From Caulobacter sp. UNC358MFTsu5.1 (GTDB lineage Bacteria; Pseudomonadota; Alphaproteobacteria; Caulobacterales; Caulobacteraceae): a stretch of DNA of 64,000 bases. Positions 42,416 through 53,646 of the stretch are shown in pieces (positions within the stretch are counted from its first letter, which is position 1; each line of letters opens with the position of its first letter). The DNA lies in NCBI RefSeq assembly GCF_000712075.1, contig NZ_JONW01000009.1:396038-460037 (forward strand), written 5' to 3'. A program made the position numbers and the translations under genes. The notes beneath the pieces were generated by a model that worked only from the letters and a program-made list of their open reading frames with translations, was not told the origin of the DNA and did no database searches.

Positions 42416-44200
42416 TCAGCGGCCCGCGAACGGCCAGACCAGGGCGATCAGCGCGGGCGCCACGAGCAGGATCAGCACGGTGAGCGGCGCGCCCAGCCGC
42501 GCGTAGTCCCCGAACCGATAGCCGCCCGGCCCCAGCACCAGGGTGTTGCACTGGTGACCGACCGGGGTGAGGAAGTCGCAGCCCGCCCCCACCGCCACGG
42601 CCATCAGGAACGGATCCGGACTCAGGCCCAGGTGCTTGGCCAACTCCAGGCCGATCGGGGCCACGATCAGCACCGTGGCGGCGTTGTTCAGGAACGGCGT
42701 GGCCGCCATGGCCACCGCCATCATCGCCGTCAGCGTCAGCAGCGGCGGCAGGCCGTGGAACGCGCCCGACAGCCAGGCGGCGATCAGGTCGGTGCCGCCG
42801 CTGGCCTGGACCGTGTCGCTGACGGGGATCAGGGCCGCCACGAGCACAAGGACCGGAGCGTCCAGCGCCGCATAGGCCTCGCGCATCCGCAGGGCCCCGG
42901 TGGCGACCACCACGACCGCCGCCGCGAAGAAGCCGCCGGCCACGGGCAACACGCCGAACGCCACCAGCAACATGGCCACGGCCAAAATCGCGGTCGGCAG
43001 CAAAGCGTGGCGGAAGCCTCCCAGCCGCACCTCGCGCTCGGCCAACGGCAGGCAGCCCAGGGCCTGCAGGGCGTTCGGCAGCAACTGCTCGGCGCCCTGC
43101 AACACGAGGATGTCCCCAGCCTTCATCCGGATCGTCGCAAGGCGGCCCGCCATGCGATAGCCCGCCCGGCTGACGCCCAGCAGGTTGACGCCGTAGGTCT
43201 GGTTCAACGTCAGACCCCTTGCGGTCTGGCCGATCAGATCGGACTCCGCGCCGATCACCGCCTCGACCACCCGAACCTCGTCGGCCGGTTCGTCCATCAC
43301 GACGGGGCGGTCGGCGTCGGTCAGCTTCAACCTGGCCTTGACGATCAGTTCGTTCAGTTCCTGCTGCTGGCCCTCGAGCAGCAGCACGTCGCCGGCCAGG
43401 AGCTTGCGGTTGGGGTGCGGCGAGGCGATGCGCTTGCGGCCGCGCAGTACGGCCACGACGGCGACCGCTTCCCCGGCGGCCTTCTGGAGGTCGGCCACCC
43501 GCGAACGCTCATAGCTCCAGCCTTCGGGGACCTCGACCTCGGTGACATAGGCGTTGGCCGCGAGGGCCGCGTCGATATCGATCGCGGCCGCCCGTCCCTT
43601 GGGCAGCAGCCGATAGGCGAAGGCGAGGTACAGGATCGCGAGCACCGACAGGGTCCCGCCCACCGGCATGAAGTCGAACATGGCGAAAGGCTTGCCCAGC
43701 GCCTCCTGCCGGACTTCGGAGACGATGATGTTGGGCGAGGTGCCGACCAGCACCGCCAGGCCGCCCACCAGCGAACCGAACGACATCGGCATCAGCAGGC
43801 GACCGGGCGACACCCCGGTGTTGCGGGCTATGCGCAGGGCCGATGGCATCATCAGCGCCAGGGCCCCGACGTTCTTGGTCGCCATCGACAGCAGGGTGGT
43901 GACGGTCGCCAGCACGGGCGTCTGGGTGCGCTCGTCCTTCAGATGCGGCAGCAGCGGCGCCATCAGGGTGTCGACCAGGCCCGAACGCGCGATCGCGGCG
44001 CTCAACACCAAGGCGCTGGCGATGATGACGACGATGTCGTTGGAAAATCCCTCGAAGGCCGACTTGATCGGAATCAGGCCGCACACCACGCCGACCGCCA
44101 GGGCTCCCAGGGCGATCAGGTCGTAGCGCCAGCGTCCCCAGATGAAGCACAGCACGGTCGCGCCGATCAGGCCGAAAGACAGTCCCTGCTGCAAGGTCAC
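42416..44200 (-). CDS. SLC13/DASS-type carrier with two TrkA-C domains
   Basis: The 594-residue protein has two halves of membrane segments with the SLC13 motifs TKNVGALALMMPSAL and NNAATVLIVAPIGLELAK, split by a soluble region carrying two RCK-C/TrkA-C domains (VEVPEGWSY, LLEGQQQEL, DILVLQGAEQLL). Such proteins carry dicarboxylates, sulfate or similar anions with Na+. The start is a GTG at 44200. Confidence 0.9.
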   Translation of the reverse strand: MTLQQGLSFGLIGATVLCFIWGRWRYDLIALGALAVGVVCGLIPIKSAFEGFSNDIVVIIASALVLSAAIARSGLVDTLMAPLLPHLKDERTQTPVLATVTTLLSMATKNVGALALMMPSALRIARNTGVSPGRLLMPMSFGSLVGGLAVLVGTSPNIIVSEVRQEALGKPFAMFDFMPVGGTLSVLAILYLAFAYRLLPKGRAAAIDIDAALAANAYVTEVEVPEGWSYERSRVADLQKAAGEAVAVVAVLRGRKRIASPHPNRKLLAGDVLLLEGQQQELNELIVKARLKLTDADRPVVMDEPADEVRVVEAVIGAESDLIGQTARGLTLNQTYGVNLLGVSRAGYRMAGRLATIRMKAGDILVLQGAEQLLPNALQALGCLPLAEREVRLGGFRHALLPTAILAVAMLLVAFGVLPVAGGFFAAAVVVVATGALRMREAYAALDAPVLVLVAALIPVSDTVQASGGTDLIAAWLSGAFHGLPPLLTLTAMMAVAMAATPFLNNAATVLIVAPIGLELAKHLGLSPDPFLMAVAVGAGCDFLTPVGHQCNTLVLGPGGYRFGDYARLGAPLTVLILLVAPALIALVWPFAGR

Positions 44201-44413
44201 GCGCCGTCGCCCCAAACGCGGCCACAAGCTTGGCCCGGGGAGACAACGGCCCGGCCGGCGTTCCGTTCACCGGCGCAAGGCCCTCCCCCGCGACAACCCG
44301 CCACATGAACGGAAGACAACGACGGCCTCTGGGAACGTTCAGCCAGGGTGGCGCTTTATGGCCTCCATCGGACGCGTCGGGCGCCCGACAGATTATCGTC
44401 GGAGAACTACATC

Positions 44414-44746
44414 ATGAAGCGCACTCTTCTCGCCCTGGCCGCCCTGGCCACCGTCGCCGCCGCCCCGCTGGCCGCCCAGGCCCAGCCCTGGCAGTCGATC
44501 AACCAGCGCCAGGCCAACCTGGACCACCGCATCGACGTGGGCGTCCGCAACGGCTCGCTGACCCGCTCGGAAGCCATGCGCCTGCGCGGCGAGTTCCGCT
44601 CGATCGCCCGCCTGGAAGCCAGCTATCGCCGGTCGAACGGCCTGTCGATGCGCGAGCGCGCCGACCTGGACGCCCGCTTCGACCGCCTGAGCCGCCAGAT
44701 CCAGGTCGAGCGTCACGACCGTCAGGACTATCGTCGTCACGGCTAA
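44414..44746 (+). CDS. Secreted small helical protein
   Basis: The 110-residue protein has a signal peptide (MKRTLLALAALATVAAAPLAAQA). The mature part is helical and Arg-rich (NQRQANLDHRIDVGVRNGSLT, LRGEFRSIARLEASYRRSNGLSMRERADL). Similar periplasmic proteins occur in many alphaproteobacteria, but the function is not known. A GGAG lies 10 bases upstream of the ATG. Confidence 0.7.
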   Translation: MKRTLLALAALATVAAAPLAAQAQPWQSINQRQANLDHRIDVGVRNGSLTRSEAMRLRGEFRSIARLEASYRRSNGLSMRERADLDARFDRLSRQIQVERHDRQDYRRHG

Positions 44747-44770
44747 GGCCGGCGCCGATCCCCTGAACTG

Positions 44771-44800
44771 AAAACGCCCCGGAGGGAAACCTCCGGGGCG
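44771..44800. terminator. Intrinsic terminator between 44414 gene and hppA
   Basis: Stem CGCCCCGGAGG/CCTCCGGGGCG with loop GAAA (44775-44785 and 44790-44800) and AAAA on its left serves hppA on the minus strand best. It may also end the plus-strand gene, though the right side has few T. Confidence 0.7.
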
Positions 44801-44826
44801 TCGTCATGTCAGGCCGTTGGAACCGA

Positions 44827-46965
44827 TCAGATCCCGTGGGCCAGCACCGCCAGCAGCAGCAGGGCCACGATGTTGGTGATCTTGATCATCGGGTTCACGG
44901 CGGGACCCGAGGTGTCCTTGTAGGGGTCGCCGACGGTGTCGCCGGTGACGGCCGCCTTGTGGGTGTCGCCGCCCTTCTTGTGCAGGACGCCGTCCTTGTC
45001 GGTGAAGCCTTCCTCGATCACCTTCTTGGCGTTGTCCCAGGCGCCGCCGCCGCTGGTCATCGAGATGGCGACGAACAGGCCGGTGACGATCACGCCCATC
45101 AGCATGGCGCCCAGCGCGGCGAACGCGTCGACCTTGCCGGCGATGGCCTGGATCACGAAGAACAGCACCACCGGCGAGACCACCGGCAGCAGCGACGGCA
45201 CGATCATCTCGCGGATCGCCGCCTTGGTCAGGATGTCGACCGCTTTGCCGTACTCGGGCTTGACCTGGTAGGTCATGATGCCCGGGTTCTCGCGGAACTG
45301 ACGGCGCACCTCGGCCACGACCGACTCGGCCGCCCGGCCCACGGCCGTCATCGACATGCCGCCGAACAGGAAGGGCAGCAGCCCCCCGAACAGCAGACCG
45401 ACCACGACATAGGGGTTGGACAGGTCGAAGGTCACCGGACCCATGCCGTCGAAGAAGCTGCCCGCCTCGGCGTGGGCCGAGAAGAACTTCAGGTCTTCGG
45501 TGTAGGCGGCGAACAGCACCAGGGCGCCCAGGCCGGCCGAACCGATGGCGTAGCCCTTGGTCACCGCCTTGGTGGTGTTGCCCACGGCGTCCAGGGCGTC
45601 GGTGGTGACGCGGACTTCCGCCGGCAGGCCGGCCATTTCGGCGATGCCGCCGGCGTTGTCGGTGACGGGGCCGAAGGCGTCCAGGGCGACGATGAAGCCG
45701 GCCAGGGACAGCATGGTGGTGGTGGCGATGGCGATGCCGAACAGACCCGCCAGGTTATAGGTCACCAGGATGCCGATGATGATGGTCAGGGCCGGCAGGG
45801 CCGTGGATTCCAGCGACATGGCCAGCCCCTGGATCACGTTGGTGCCGTGACCCGAGACCGAGGCCTGGGCCACCGACTTCACCGGGCGGAAGTTGGTGCC
45901 GGTGTAGTACTCGGTGATGACCACGATGGCCGCCGTGACGGCCAGGCCGACCAGACCGCAGTGGAACAGGTCGCCCGCGCTGACGCTCTTGCCGGCGACC
46001 ATGACGGCCTCGGGCACGAGCTGGAAGATCACCCAGCCCACGGCCGGGATCGACAGCACGCCGGTGACGATCAGGCCCTGGTAGAGGGCGCCCATGATGT
46101 TCTGCTTCTTGCCCAGGCGCACGGCGAACGAGCCGATGATCGAGGTGACGATGCAGACCGCGCAGATGGCCAGCGGCAGCAGCATCATCGAGCTCACCGC
46201 TTCGGTGCCGCGGAAGAAGATCGCCGCCAGGACCATGGTGGCGACCGTCGTCACCGCATAGGTCTCGAACAGGTCGGCGGCCATGCCGGCGCAGTCGCCG
46301 ACATTGTCGCCGACGTTGTCGGCGATGGTCGCGGCGTTGCGGGGGTCGTCTTCGGGGATGCCGGCCTCGACCTTGCCCACAAGGTCGCCGCCCACGTCGG
46401 CGCCCTTGGTGAAGATGCCGCCGCCCAGACGGGCGAAGATCGAGATCAGGCTGGCGCCGAAGCCCAGCGAGACCAGCGAGTCGACCACCACGCGGTCGGT
46501 GCCCGCATGGCCCGTCTGCAGCAGCACGGCGAAGTAGCCGGCCACGCCGATCAGGGCGAAGCCCGCCACCAGCATGCCGGTCACGGCGCCGGAGGTGAAG
46601 GCCATCGACAGGCCCTTGGCCAGGCTCTCGGAGCTGGCCTGGGCGGTGCGGACGTTGGCGCGCACCGAGATCAGCATGCCCGCGAAACCGGCCGCGCCCG
46701 ACAGGATCGCGCCCAGGGCGAAGCCGACCGGCTGTTCCCACGACTTGAAGAAGAAGGCCAGCAGGGCGATGACCACCACGCCGACGATGGCGATCGTCGT
46801 ATACTGGCGGTTCAGATAGGCCTGGGCCCCTTCCTGGATCGCCGCGGCGATCTCCTGCATCTTCGCATTGCCGGCCGAGGCCCGCATCAGAGACGCCGTC
46901 TGCACGGCGCCGTACAGCACCGCCAGCAGCCCGGCCCCTATGGCCACGTAAAGCCAAGAACTCAT
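44827..46965 (-). CDS. hppA: K+-independent membrane proton-pumping pyrophosphatase
   Basis: The 712-residue protein has about 16 membrane segments and the substrate site [44 protein letters not shown]. The [17 protein letters not shown] segment has Lys and Thr where K+-dependent enzymes have Ala and Gly, so it is the K+-independent form. It hydrolyses pyrophosphate to pump protons. Confidence 0.97.
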   Translation of the reverse strand: MSSWLYVAIGAGLLAVLYGAVQTASLMRASAGNAKMQEIAAAIQEGAQAYLNRQYTTIAIVGVVVIALLAFFFKSWEQPVGFALGAILSGAAGFAGMLISVRANVRTAQASSESLAKGLSMAFTSGAVTGMLVAGFALIGVAGYFAVLLQTGHAGTDRVVVDSLVSLGFGASLISIFARLGGGIFTKGADVGGDLVGKVEAGIPEDDPRNAATIADNVGDNVGDCAGMAADLFETYAVTTVATMVLAAIFFRGTEAVSSMMLLPLAICAVCIVTSIIGSFAVRLGKKQNIMGALYQGLIVTGVLSIPAVGWVIFQLVPEAVMVAGKSVSAGDLFHCGLVGLAVTAAIVVITEYYTGTNFRPVKSVAQASVSGHGTNVIQGLAMSLESTALPALTIIIGILVTYNLAGLFGIAIATTTMLSLAGFIVALDAFGPVTDNAGGIAEMAGLPAEVRVTTDALDAVGNTTKAVTKGYAIGSAGLGALVLFAAYTEDLKFFSAHAEAGSFFDGMGPVTFDLSNPYVVVGLLFGGLLPFLFGGMSMTAVGRAAESVVAEVRRQFRENPGIMTYQVKPEYGKAVDILTKAAIREMIVPSLLPVVSPVVLFFVIQAIAGKVDAFAALGAMLMGVIVTGLFVAISMTSGGGAWDNAKKVIEEGFTDKDGVLHKKGGDTHKAAVTGDTVGDPYKDTSGPAVNPMIKITNIVALLLLAVLAHGI

Positions 46966-47231
46966 CGGTAAGTCGCCCTCTTTCGCGTTTCAAATCACGA
47001 GAGGGTTCGCCGCCCCGACAGGATCACGATCGAAGAGACCGCCCCCGGCCGCACACGGCGGGCGGGCCTATGGCCTCTTGCCCCCTCGATGCTCCCTGTG
47101 GCGCCGTCGCGACGCCAAGGGCAGGACAGTGCCAGTTGACCGGCAGGTGTCAACCGGTTGCGGGAACGGCGTTCACTTGAGCTCGCGGCCGCGCGGAGGC
47201 CGCCGGACGGCCCTTTGGCGCCCCGTGGCGG

Positions 47232-47762
47232 CTAGGGGACCAGGTTCGGGTCGCCGGCCGGCGCGGCGCTGGGCGCGGGTTTGGTCTGTGCCCCGGGCTT
47301 GGGCGGCGGCGGGATGAAGTTGCGCGGTGTCTGCTTGACCACCGTCACCAGGGCCACCTTGCCCGGCCCGATCAGGCCGTTGGCCTGGCGCAGGACCGAG
47401 GCCTTCAGGCGTCCCTCGTCGAGGGCGACGTAGCTGTCGGGACGGATGAACGGCTTGGCGTGGGCCTCGCGGACGATGGCGTCGCGCAGCACCGGCTCCT
47501 TCTCGTCGAAGACCGTGGTCGGCACGCCGTCCTTGAGGGTGATGGTCATCTGCACGAAGACGTAGTTGACCAGCTTGCCGTTGGCGATGATCGGCAGGGC
47601 CATCGACTGCAGCTTGATCACCGGATCGGGCGCTTCCTCGCCCTCGCCTTCCTTGCTGCCCTTCTTCTCCTTCTTGGCCGAGCGCGCGAGCGCGGGCGTC
47701 GCCAGCAGGGCCAGCGAGACGGTCAGGAAGGCGCGGCGGGAGGCGGCGATGGGGCGGGTCAT
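47232..47762 (-). CDS. Tat-exported hypothetical protein
   Basis: The 176-residue protein begins MTRPIAASRRAFLTVSLALLATPALA, a twin-arginine signal. The mature part (IKLQSMALPIIANGKLVNYVFVQMTITLKDG, PVLRDAIVREAHAKPF, DEGRLKASVLRQANGLIG) resembles FliL-like periplasmic domains only weakly, and ends in a Pro-rich tail. It follows thiL by 44 bases. Confidence 0.65.
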   Translation of the reverse strand: MTRPIAASRRAFLTVSLALLATPALARSAKKEKKGSKEGEGEEAPDPVIKLQSMALPIIANGKLVNYVFVQMTITLKDGVPTTVFDEKEPVLRDAIVREAHAKPFIRPDSYVALDEGRLKASVLRQANGLIGPGKVALVTVVKQTPRNFIPPPPKPGAQTKPAPSAAPAGDPNLVP

Positions 47763-47806
47763 GCTCCGCCTGTTAACCGAGAAGGCTTGAGGTTTTGCTA
47801 CCGGCC

Positions 47807-48880
47807 TTAGCCGTGCAGCCAGCCCAGGCGTTCGGGCGTGATGTCCTTGCCCTTGAACAGGGCGCAGATCCCCTCGCCTTCCACGAATTCGCCGATGTCG
47901 CGCACGGGGACGCCGGCGGCCATGGCGGCGGCCTGGAAGGCGGCCACGTCGGTGGGGTCGACGGCGCAGACGATCTCGTAGTCGTCGCCGCCCGAGGCCA
48001 GCGACATCCGCGCCTCGCCGGCTTCCGGCTGGGCGCCCAGCCAGTGGCGGGCGCCGGGCGACAGCGGCAGGCGGTCGAGATCGACATTGACCCGCAGGCC
48101 GCTGGCCTTGGCCACATGGGCCGCATCGGCCAGCAGGCCGTCGGAGACGTCGGCGGCGGCGCGGGCGTAGGCGCGCAGGGCGTCGCGGATGGCCAGGCGC
48201 GGCGGTGGCAGTCGATAGCGGCGCACCAGGCCGCCGTCGGGGTCCTCGACCTCGCCCCAGTGGGCCAGCAGGCCCAGCCAGCCGTCGCCGATCGTGCCCG
48301 AGACCATCAGGCGGTCGCCGACCCGCGCACCCTTGCGCAGCACGGCGTCGCCGCTGGGCACCCAGCCCAGGAAGGTGGCCGAGACCACCATCGGGCCCGA
48401 GGTGGTGACCGTGTCGCCGCCCAGCAGGCTGATGTCGTAGAGTTCGCCGTCCTCGGCCAGGCCGCGCGCGAAGGTCTCGCGGTCGGTCAGGGTGGTCCCC
48501 GAGGGCCAGCCCACCGCCAGGAAGTAGCCGTAGGGCACCGCGCCCTTGCCGGCCAGGTCCGACAGGTTGGTGCGCAGCAGCCGCTTGGCCACCAGGTCCA
48601 GGTCCTCGCCGGCCAGGAAGTGCACGCCGGCCACCATGGCGTCCTTGGTGATCACCAGGTCGTAGCCGGGGCGCGAGGGCAGCACGGCCGCGTCGTCCAG
48701 CAGGTCCAGGGCCGCGCGGTCGCCGCGGGTCAGCGGCCGCAGCAGCCGCTCGATCAGGCCGAATTCGTCGACGGGCGGCGCGGCGGCGGGCGTCGCGGCC
48801 TCGTCGAACCATGCGTCATCGACCGCCGGCGCCTGCGCCGTCGGCTCGTCGAACCAATCGTCGTCAGCTTCTGGCGTCAC
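47807..48880 (-). CDS. thiL: Thiamine-monophosphate kinase
   Basis: ThiL makes thiamine diphosphate. The 357-residue protein has ThiL segments: [55 protein letters not shown], and [11 protein letters not shown]. The start is taken as the GTG at 48880, 17 bases inside nusB, giving an N-terminal extension of about 35 residues before the kinase that repeats DDxWFDE twice ([16 protein letters not shown]). Confidence 0.92.
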   Translation of the reverse strand: MTPEADDDWFDEPTAQAPAVDDAWFDEAATPAAAPPVDEFGLIERLLRPLTRGDRAALDLLDDAAVLPSRPGYDLVITKDAMVAGVHFLAGEDLDLVAKRLLRTNLSDLAGKGAVPYGYFLAVGWPSGTTLTDRETFARGLAEDGELYDISLLGGDTVTTSGPMVVSATFLGWVPSGDAVLRKGARVGDRLMVSGTIGDGWLGLLAHWGEVEDPDGGLVRRYRLPPPRLAIRDALRAYARAAADVSDGLLADAAHVAKASGLRVNVDLDRLPLSPGARHWLGAQPEAGEARMSLASGGDDYEIVCAVDPTDVAAFQAAAMAAGVPVRDIGEFVEGEGICALFKGKDITPERLGWLHG

Positions 48881-49325
48881 GCGCGATGGCGTCCAGGGCG
48901 CCGTTGATGAAACCGGATTCCGGTCCCTCGAAGAAGGATTTGGCGATCTCGACATATTCGTCGATCACGACCTCTTTCGGCACGTCGGGCCGATGCATCA
49001 GCTCGTAGGCCCCCGAGCGCAGCACCGCGCGGGCGGTGGCGTCCAGGCGCTCCAGCTTCCAGCCCGAGGCCAGGCGCTTGACGATGGCCTGGTCGACCGC
49101 GGCCTGATGGGCGACGACGCCCTTGGCCAGCTCGGCGAAGAAGGTCTCGTCGGCCTGGGCCAGGCGATCGCCGTCGGGGCCGTCGACGTCGCGGTCGAAG
49201 CGGTGCTCGGAGAACTCGCGCACGACGGCGTCGACGCCGACGCCGGAGACTTCCATCTGGTACAGGGCCTGGACGGCGGCCAGGCGGGCCACCGAGCGCG
49301 GCTGGATGCGGTCGCCGCGGCTCAT
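48864..49325 (-). CDS. nusB: Transcription antitermination factor NusB
   Basis: The 153-residue protein has [57 protein letters not shown] and [13 protein letters not shown]. NusB pairs with S10 in rRNA antitermination. Its ATG overlaps the ribH stop in ATGA. Confidence 0.96.
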   Translation of the reverse strand: MSRGDRIQPRSVARLAAVQALYQMEVSGVGVDAVVREFSEHRFDRDVDGPDGDRLAQADETFFAELAKGVVAHQAAVDQAIVKRLASGWKLERLDATARAVLRSGAYELMHRPDVPKEVVIDEYVEIAKSFFEGPESGFINGALDAIARDARS

Positions 49326-49786
49326 CGGCCTTGCCCCAGCAGCTGACGCTTCAAGCCCACGATCTCCAGGCATTGTTGGGCGGCCTTGCCGCCGCGATCG
49401 CCTTCCGAGGCGCGCGAGCGGGTCCAGGCCTGGTCTTCCTCGTCGACATTGACCACGCCGTAGCCGATGGCCAGGCGCTTGCCGAACGACAGGTCGTTGA
49501 GGCCGCGCGCGGTCTCGTTGGCCATGATCTCGGAGTGGTAGGTCTCGCCCCGCATGATGACGCCCAGCGCCACGAAGCCGTCATAGCGCACGCCGACGGG
49601 CCGGTGACCGGCCTCCTCGGCCAGGGCGATGGCGGCGGGGATCTGCATCGCCTCGGACACGGTGATCACGTCGTAATCGGCGCCCTGGGCGTCGATCGCC
49701 GCCGCCGCGCCTTGCAGCAAGGCGTCGGAAAGCCCCGAATAACGCCGGGCCTCCACGATCAGCAGGCGAATCTTGTCTTCCACCAT
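49322..49786 (-). CDS. ribH: 6,7-dimethyl-8-ribityllumazine synthase
   Basis: RibH makes the lumazine precursor of riboflavin. The 154-residue protein has [19 protein letters not shown], the [11 protein letters not shown] segment, and [22 protein letters not shown] with the substrate-binding Glu-Thr pair. It is first in a coupled set with nusB and thiL. No other riboflavin gene is beside it. Confidence 0.95.
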   Translation of the reverse strand: MVEDKIRLLIVEARRYSGLSDALLQGAAAAIDAQGADYDVITVSEAMQIPAAIALAEEAGHRPVGVRYDGFVALGVIMRGETYHSEIMANETARGLNDLSFGKRLAIGYGVVNVDEEDQAWTRSRASEGDRGGKAAQQCLEIVGLKRQLLGQGR

Positions 49787-49934
49787 AGTCCTTAGAATTC
49801 TCCTCGACGGGACCGCTCACTTCGCACCAAACGGCGCCGTCGCCAAATCCAATCGTAGCCGCTCGGCGGCTTCGCCGCCGAATCCGAGTGTAGAGTGACG
49901 ACTAGGCCGCCGAAAACCGAATCGTAGAATGCGC

Positions 49935-50408
49935 CTATAGTTCGTCTTCGGCGACGTCGCTCAGGCCTTCCTGCCCGAGAAACTTTGCGAAATCGCTAGT
50001 TTCCCGGAAATCGCGATAGACCGAGGCGTAGCGGACGTAGGCGACGTCATCGAGAGACTTCAGCGCCTTCATCACCATCTCGCCCACCGCCGACGACGGC
50101 AGCTCGGTCTCGCCCTGGCTCTCCAGCTGGCGGACGATGCCGTTGACCATCCGCTCGATCCGCTCGGAATCGACCGGACGCTTCTGCATGGCCAGCGAGA
50201 TCGAGCGCACCAGCTTCTCGCGGTCGAACGGCGAGCGCCGGCCCGAGCGCTTGACGATGGTCAGCTCGCGCAGCTGCACCCGCTCGAAGGTGGTGAAGCG
50301 GCCGCCGCACTCGGGGCACAGCCGGCGACGGCGGATGGCCGCGCCGTCTTCCGACGGGCGGCTGTCCTTCACTTGGCTTTCCATGTGGCCGCAGAACGGG
50401 CAACGCAT
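49935..50408 (-). CDS. nrdR: Transcriptional repressor NrdR
   Basis: The 157-residue protein has the zinc ribbon CPFC...CPEC at the start and an ATP-cone ([19 protein letters not shown]). NrdR represses ribonucleotide reductase genes when dATP is bound. It follows glyA by 32 bases. Confidence 0.97.
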   Translation of the reverse strand: MRCPFCGHMESQVKDSRPSEDGAAIRRRRLCPECGGRFTTFERVQLRELTIVKRSGRRSPFDREKLVRSISLAMQKRPVDSERIERMVNGIVRQLESQGETELPSSAVGEMVMKALKSLDDVAYVRYASVYRDFRETSDFAKFLGQEGLSDVAEDEL

Positions 50409-50440
50409 GATCTAGGCCCTCCCGACCAAGATGGGGCCTA

Positions 50441-51745
50441 TTAGTTGTAGATCGGGAACCGGGCCGTCAAGGCCAGGACTTCCTCGCGGACCTTGGCCTC
50501 GACCGCTTCGTTGCCGGCGGGACCGTTGGCGGCCAGGCCGTTGACGACCTCGCCGATCAGTTGGCCCACGCGGGTGAACTCGGCCGTGCCGAAGCCGCGG
50601 GTGGTGCCGGCCGGCGTGCCCAGGCGGATGCCCGAGGTCACGGTGAACGGCGCGGTGTCGAACGGCACGCCGTTCTTGTTGCAGGTCATGTGGGCGCGCT
50701 CGAGGCTGTGCTCGGCGTCGCGGCCGGTCACGCCCTTGGGACGCAGGTCCACCAGCATCAGGTGGCTGTCGGTGCCGCCCGAGACGATGTTGACGCCCTG
50801 CCCCTGCAGCGCCTCGGCCAGGGCCTTGGCGTTGTCGATCACCTGCTGGGCGTAGGCCTTGAAGGCCGGCTGCAGCGCCTCGCCGAAGGCCACGGCCTTG
50901 GCGGCGATGACGTGCTCCAGCGGACCGCCCTGCAGGCCGGGGAACACGGCCGAATTGACCTTCTTGATGATGGCTTCGTCGTTGGTCAGCACCATGCCGC
51001 CGCGCGGGCCGCGCAGGGTCTTGTGGGTGGTGGTGGTGACCACGTGGGCGTGCGGGATCGGGCTGGGGAACACGCCGCCGGCCACCAGGCCCGCGAAGTG
51101 GGCCATGTCGACCATCAGATAGGCGCCGATGCTGTCGGCGATCTCACGGAACTTGGCGAAGTCGATCTGACGGCTGTAGGCGCTGCCGCCGGCGATGATC
51201 AGCTTGGGCTTCTCGGCCTTGGCGATCTCCTCGACGGCGTCGTAGTCGATCAGCTGGTCCTGCTGGCGCACGGTGTAGGACACCGGCTTGAACCACTTGC
51301 CCGACTGGTTGGCGGGCGAGCCGTGGGTCAGGTGGCCGCCGGCGGCCAGGTCCATGCCCAGGAAGGTGTCGCCCGGCTGCAGCAGGGCCATGAACACCGA
51401 CTGGTTGGCCTGCGAGCCCGAGTGCGGCTGGACGTTGGCGAAGCCGGCGCCGAACAGGGCCTTGGCCCGCTCGATGGCGATGGTCTCGATCTCGTCCACG
51501 TATTCGCAGCCGCCGTAGTAGCGCTTGCCCGGATAGCCCTCGGCGTACTTGTTGGTCAGGATCGAGCCCTGGGCCTCCAGCACGGCGCGCGAGACGATGT
51601 TCTCGGACGCGATCAGCTCGATCTGGTTCTGCTGGCGGTTCAGCTCCAGCCCGATCCGGTCGAAGATGTCGCGGTCGGCGGCGGCCAGATCGGCGCCGAA
51701 AAAGGCGCTCTTGTCGGCGGTGATGTTGTTGGCCGGTGCGGTCAT
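50441..51745 (-). CDS. glyA: Serine hydroxymethyltransferase
   Basis: The 434-residue PLP enzyme interconverts serine and glycine and charges tetrahydrofolate. Typical segments are [23 protein letters not shown], the PLP Lys in [14 protein letters not shown], and [15 protein letters not shown]. The start at 51745 follows AGGAGAG. Divergent from mucR. Confidence 0.97.
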   Translation of the reverse strand: MTAPANNITADKSAFFGADLAAADRDIFDRIGLELNRQQNQIELIASENIVSRAVLEAQGSILTNKYAEGYPGKRYYGGCEYVDEIETIAIERAKALFGAGFANVQPHSGSQANQSVFMALLQPGDTFLGMDLAAGGHLTHGSPANQSGKWFKPVSYTVRQQDQLIDYDAVEEIAKAEKPKLIIAGGSAYSRQIDFAKFREIADSIGAYLMVDMAHFAGLVAGGVFPSPIPHAHVVTTTTHKTLRGPRGGMVLTNDEAIIKKVNSAVFPGLQGGPLEHVIAAKAVAFGEALQPAFKAYAQQVIDNAKALAEALQGQGVNIVSGGTDSHLMLVDLRPKGVTGRDAEHSLERAHMTCNKNGVPFDTAPFTVTSGIRLGTPAGTTRGFGTAEFTRVGQLIGEVVNGLAANGPAGNEAVEAKVREEVLALTARFPIYN

Positions 51746-51948
51746 GGACGCTCTCCTGGGGCTGGGAGATTGGAGGAAAGGACTCGGGCGGAGTTCGGTC
51801 GCGCTCTCTTTACCGCCCTTCGCGCTGTGATCAATCCGGGAACCGCGCGGCGCGCCGAAGCGTTGGTCAGACGCCGGCGCCAGGACCACCTGGCGCGCCG
51901 GGCGTTTTGGCGACTTTCAAACAGATCGACAGACAGGGCGGAACGGGT

Positions 51949-52386
51949 ATGGCGACGGCGTACGGCGAGGCGGCGACCAATGACGAGGACGTCGACATCC
52001 TGGGCCTCAGCGCCAGCATCGTGGCCGCCTACGTCGCCCAGAACACCGTGGCCCGCACGGCGATCCCCGACCTGATCCGCTCGGTGCACGGCGCGCTGTC
52101 GGCCCTGGGATCGACCTCGTCCGAACCGGCGGCCGAACGCGCCAAGCCCGCGGTGCCGGTCTCGCGCTCGGTGCAGCGCGACTACATCGTCTGTCTGGAA
52201 GACGGCAAGCGCCTGAAGATGCTCAAGCGCTACCTGCGCACCCACTACGACATGAGCCCCGAGGAATATCGGCGCAAATGGTCGTTGCCGGGGGACTATC
52301 CGATGGTGGCCCCGGCCTACGCCGAGCGTCGGTCCGACTTCGCCAAGTCCATCGGACTGGGCAAGGGCAAGATGCGGGGGCGGTAG
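51949..52386 (+). CDS. MucR/Ros-family zinc-finger regulator
   Basis: The 145-residue protein has ILGLSASIVAAYVAQNTVA at its N-terminus and the zinc-finger-like C-terminus YIVCLEDGKRLKMLKRYLRTHYDMSPEEYRRKWSL. MucR proteins control cell-cycle and envelope genes in Caulobacter and others; this is one of several paralogues usual in the genus. It is divergent from glyA and converges on hemA. Confidence 0.9.
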   Translation: MATAYGEAATNDEDVDILGLSASIVAAYVAQNTVARTAIPDLIRSVHGALSALGSTSSEPAAERAKPAVPVSRSVQRDYIVCLEDGKRLKMLKRYLRTHYDMSPEEYRRKWSLPGDYPMVAPAYAERRSDFAKSIGLGKGKMRGR

Positions 52387-52419
52387 GTCCGTTCGGAATT
52401 CGAAGAAGAAGCGTTTCCT

Positions 52420-53646
52420 CTAGGCCGCGTGGCCGCCCATGCGGGCGACGTTGCAGTGGGCCCACAGCTTTTCCATCGCCACGACCAGCTTGCGCATCAT
52501 GTCGTCGGTGTGGAACGGCGTGGGGGTGAAGCGCAGGCGCTCGGTGCCGCGCGGGACGGTCGGATAGTTGATCGGCTGCACATAGACGCCGTGGTCGGCC
52601 AGCAGCATGTCGCTGATCATCTTGCAGTGCACGGGGTCGCCCACCAGCACCGGCACGATGTGGCTGTCGTTCTCCATCACCGGCAGGCCGGCGGCCTTGA
52701 ACATCGCCTTCAGGGTCTTGGCGCGCTCCTGGTGGGCCTCGCGGACCTCCGGGTGCTGCTTCAGGTACTTCACGCTGGCCAGGGCCCCGGCGGTCAGGGC
52801 CGGCGGCAGCGAGGTGGTGAAGATGAAGCCCGAGGCGACCAGTCGGATGGCGTCGATCACCACGGCGTCGCCGGTGATGTAGCCGCCCATCACCCCGAAC
52901 GCCTTGCCCAGGGTGCCTTCGATGATGTCGATCTGGTCCATCAGGCCGTCACGCTCGGCGACGCCGCCGCCGCGCGGACCGTACATGCCGACCGCGTGGA
53001 CCTCGTCCAGATAGGTCATGGCGCCGTACTTCTTGGCCAGGGCCACCGTGCCGGCCATGTCGGCGATGTCGCCGTCCATCGAATAGACGCTTTCGAACGC
53101 GATCAGCTTGGGCGCGTCGGCCGGCGCGGCGATCAGCAGTTCCTCGAGGTGCGCCAGGTCGTTGTGGCGGAAGATGTGCCGCTGGCAGCCGCCGTTGCGG
53201 ATGCCGGCGATCATCGAGGCGTGGTTCTGGGCGTCGGAGAAGATGATCAGGCCCGGCAGGATCTTCTGCAGCGCCGACAGGCTGGCCTCGTTGGACACGT
53301 AGCCCGAGGTGAACAGCAGGGCCGCTTCCTTGCCGTGCAGGTCGGCCAGCTCGGCCTCCAGCTCGACGTGGTGATGGTTGGTGCCCGAGATGTTGCGCGT
53401 GCCGCCCGAGCCCGAGCCGTGGTTGTCGATCGCCGCGTGCATGGCGTCCAGCACCACGGGGTTCTGGCCCTGGCCCAGATAGTCGTTCGAGCACCAGACC
53501 ACGATCTCGCTCTCGCCGCCGTCCGGACGGGTCCAGGTGGCGCGCGGGAAGGCGCCGCGATGGCGCTTCACATCGGCGAACACCCGATAGCGGCCCTCTT
53601 CGCGGATCTGGTCCACAGCGGTCTGGAACGCGGCTTTGTAGTCCAT
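52420..53646 (-). CDS. hemA: 5-aminolevulinate synthase
   Basis: ALA synthase joins glycine and succinyl-CoA, the first step of heme synthesis in alphaproteobacteria. The 408-residue protein has [29 protein letters not shown], the PLP Lys in [14 protein letters not shown], and [15 protein letters not shown]. hemB, the next step, is 8 kb away. The start is MDYKAAF; a GTG two codons earlier is possible. Confidence 0.96.
   Translation of the reverse strand: MDYKAAFQTAVDQIREEGRYRVFADVKRHRGAFPRATWTRPDGGESEIVVWCSNDYLGQGQNPVVLDAMHAAIDNHGSGSGGTRNISGTNHHHVELEAELADLHGKEAALLFTSGYVSNEASLSALQKILPGLIIFSDAQNHASMIAGIRNGGCQRHIFRHNDLAHLEELLIAAPADAPKLIAFESVYSMDGDIADMAGTVALAKKYGAMTYLDEVHAVGMYGPRGGGVAERDGLMDQIDIIEGTLGKAFGVMGGYITGDAVVIDAIRLVASGFIFTTSLPPALTAGALASVKYLKQHPEVREAHQERAKTLKAMFKAAGLPVMENDSHIVPVLVGDPVHCKMISDMLLADHGVYVQPINYPTVPRGTERLRFTPTPFHTDDMMRKLVVAMEKLWAHCNVARMGGHAA

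Noticed and set aside
44332..44360. EcfG promoter before the 44414 gene
   Set aside because: GGAAC is present, but the expected CGTT 16-17 bases later is GCTT or CTTT, too weak to claim.
46966..47231. GTTGAC/GTCAAC inverted repeat as an hppA promoter
   Set aside because: TTGACA is present on the minus strand, but no acceptable -10 lies at 16-19 bases, so a promoter is not claimed.
49787..49934. An FMN riboswitch before ribH
   Set aside because: The spacer has a simple GC hairpin and lacks the conserved FMN aptamer segments.
51746..51948. A riboswitch upstream of glyA
   Set aside because: No glycine, THF or SAM aptamer core could be recognised in the 203-base leader; only the ribosome site is clear.
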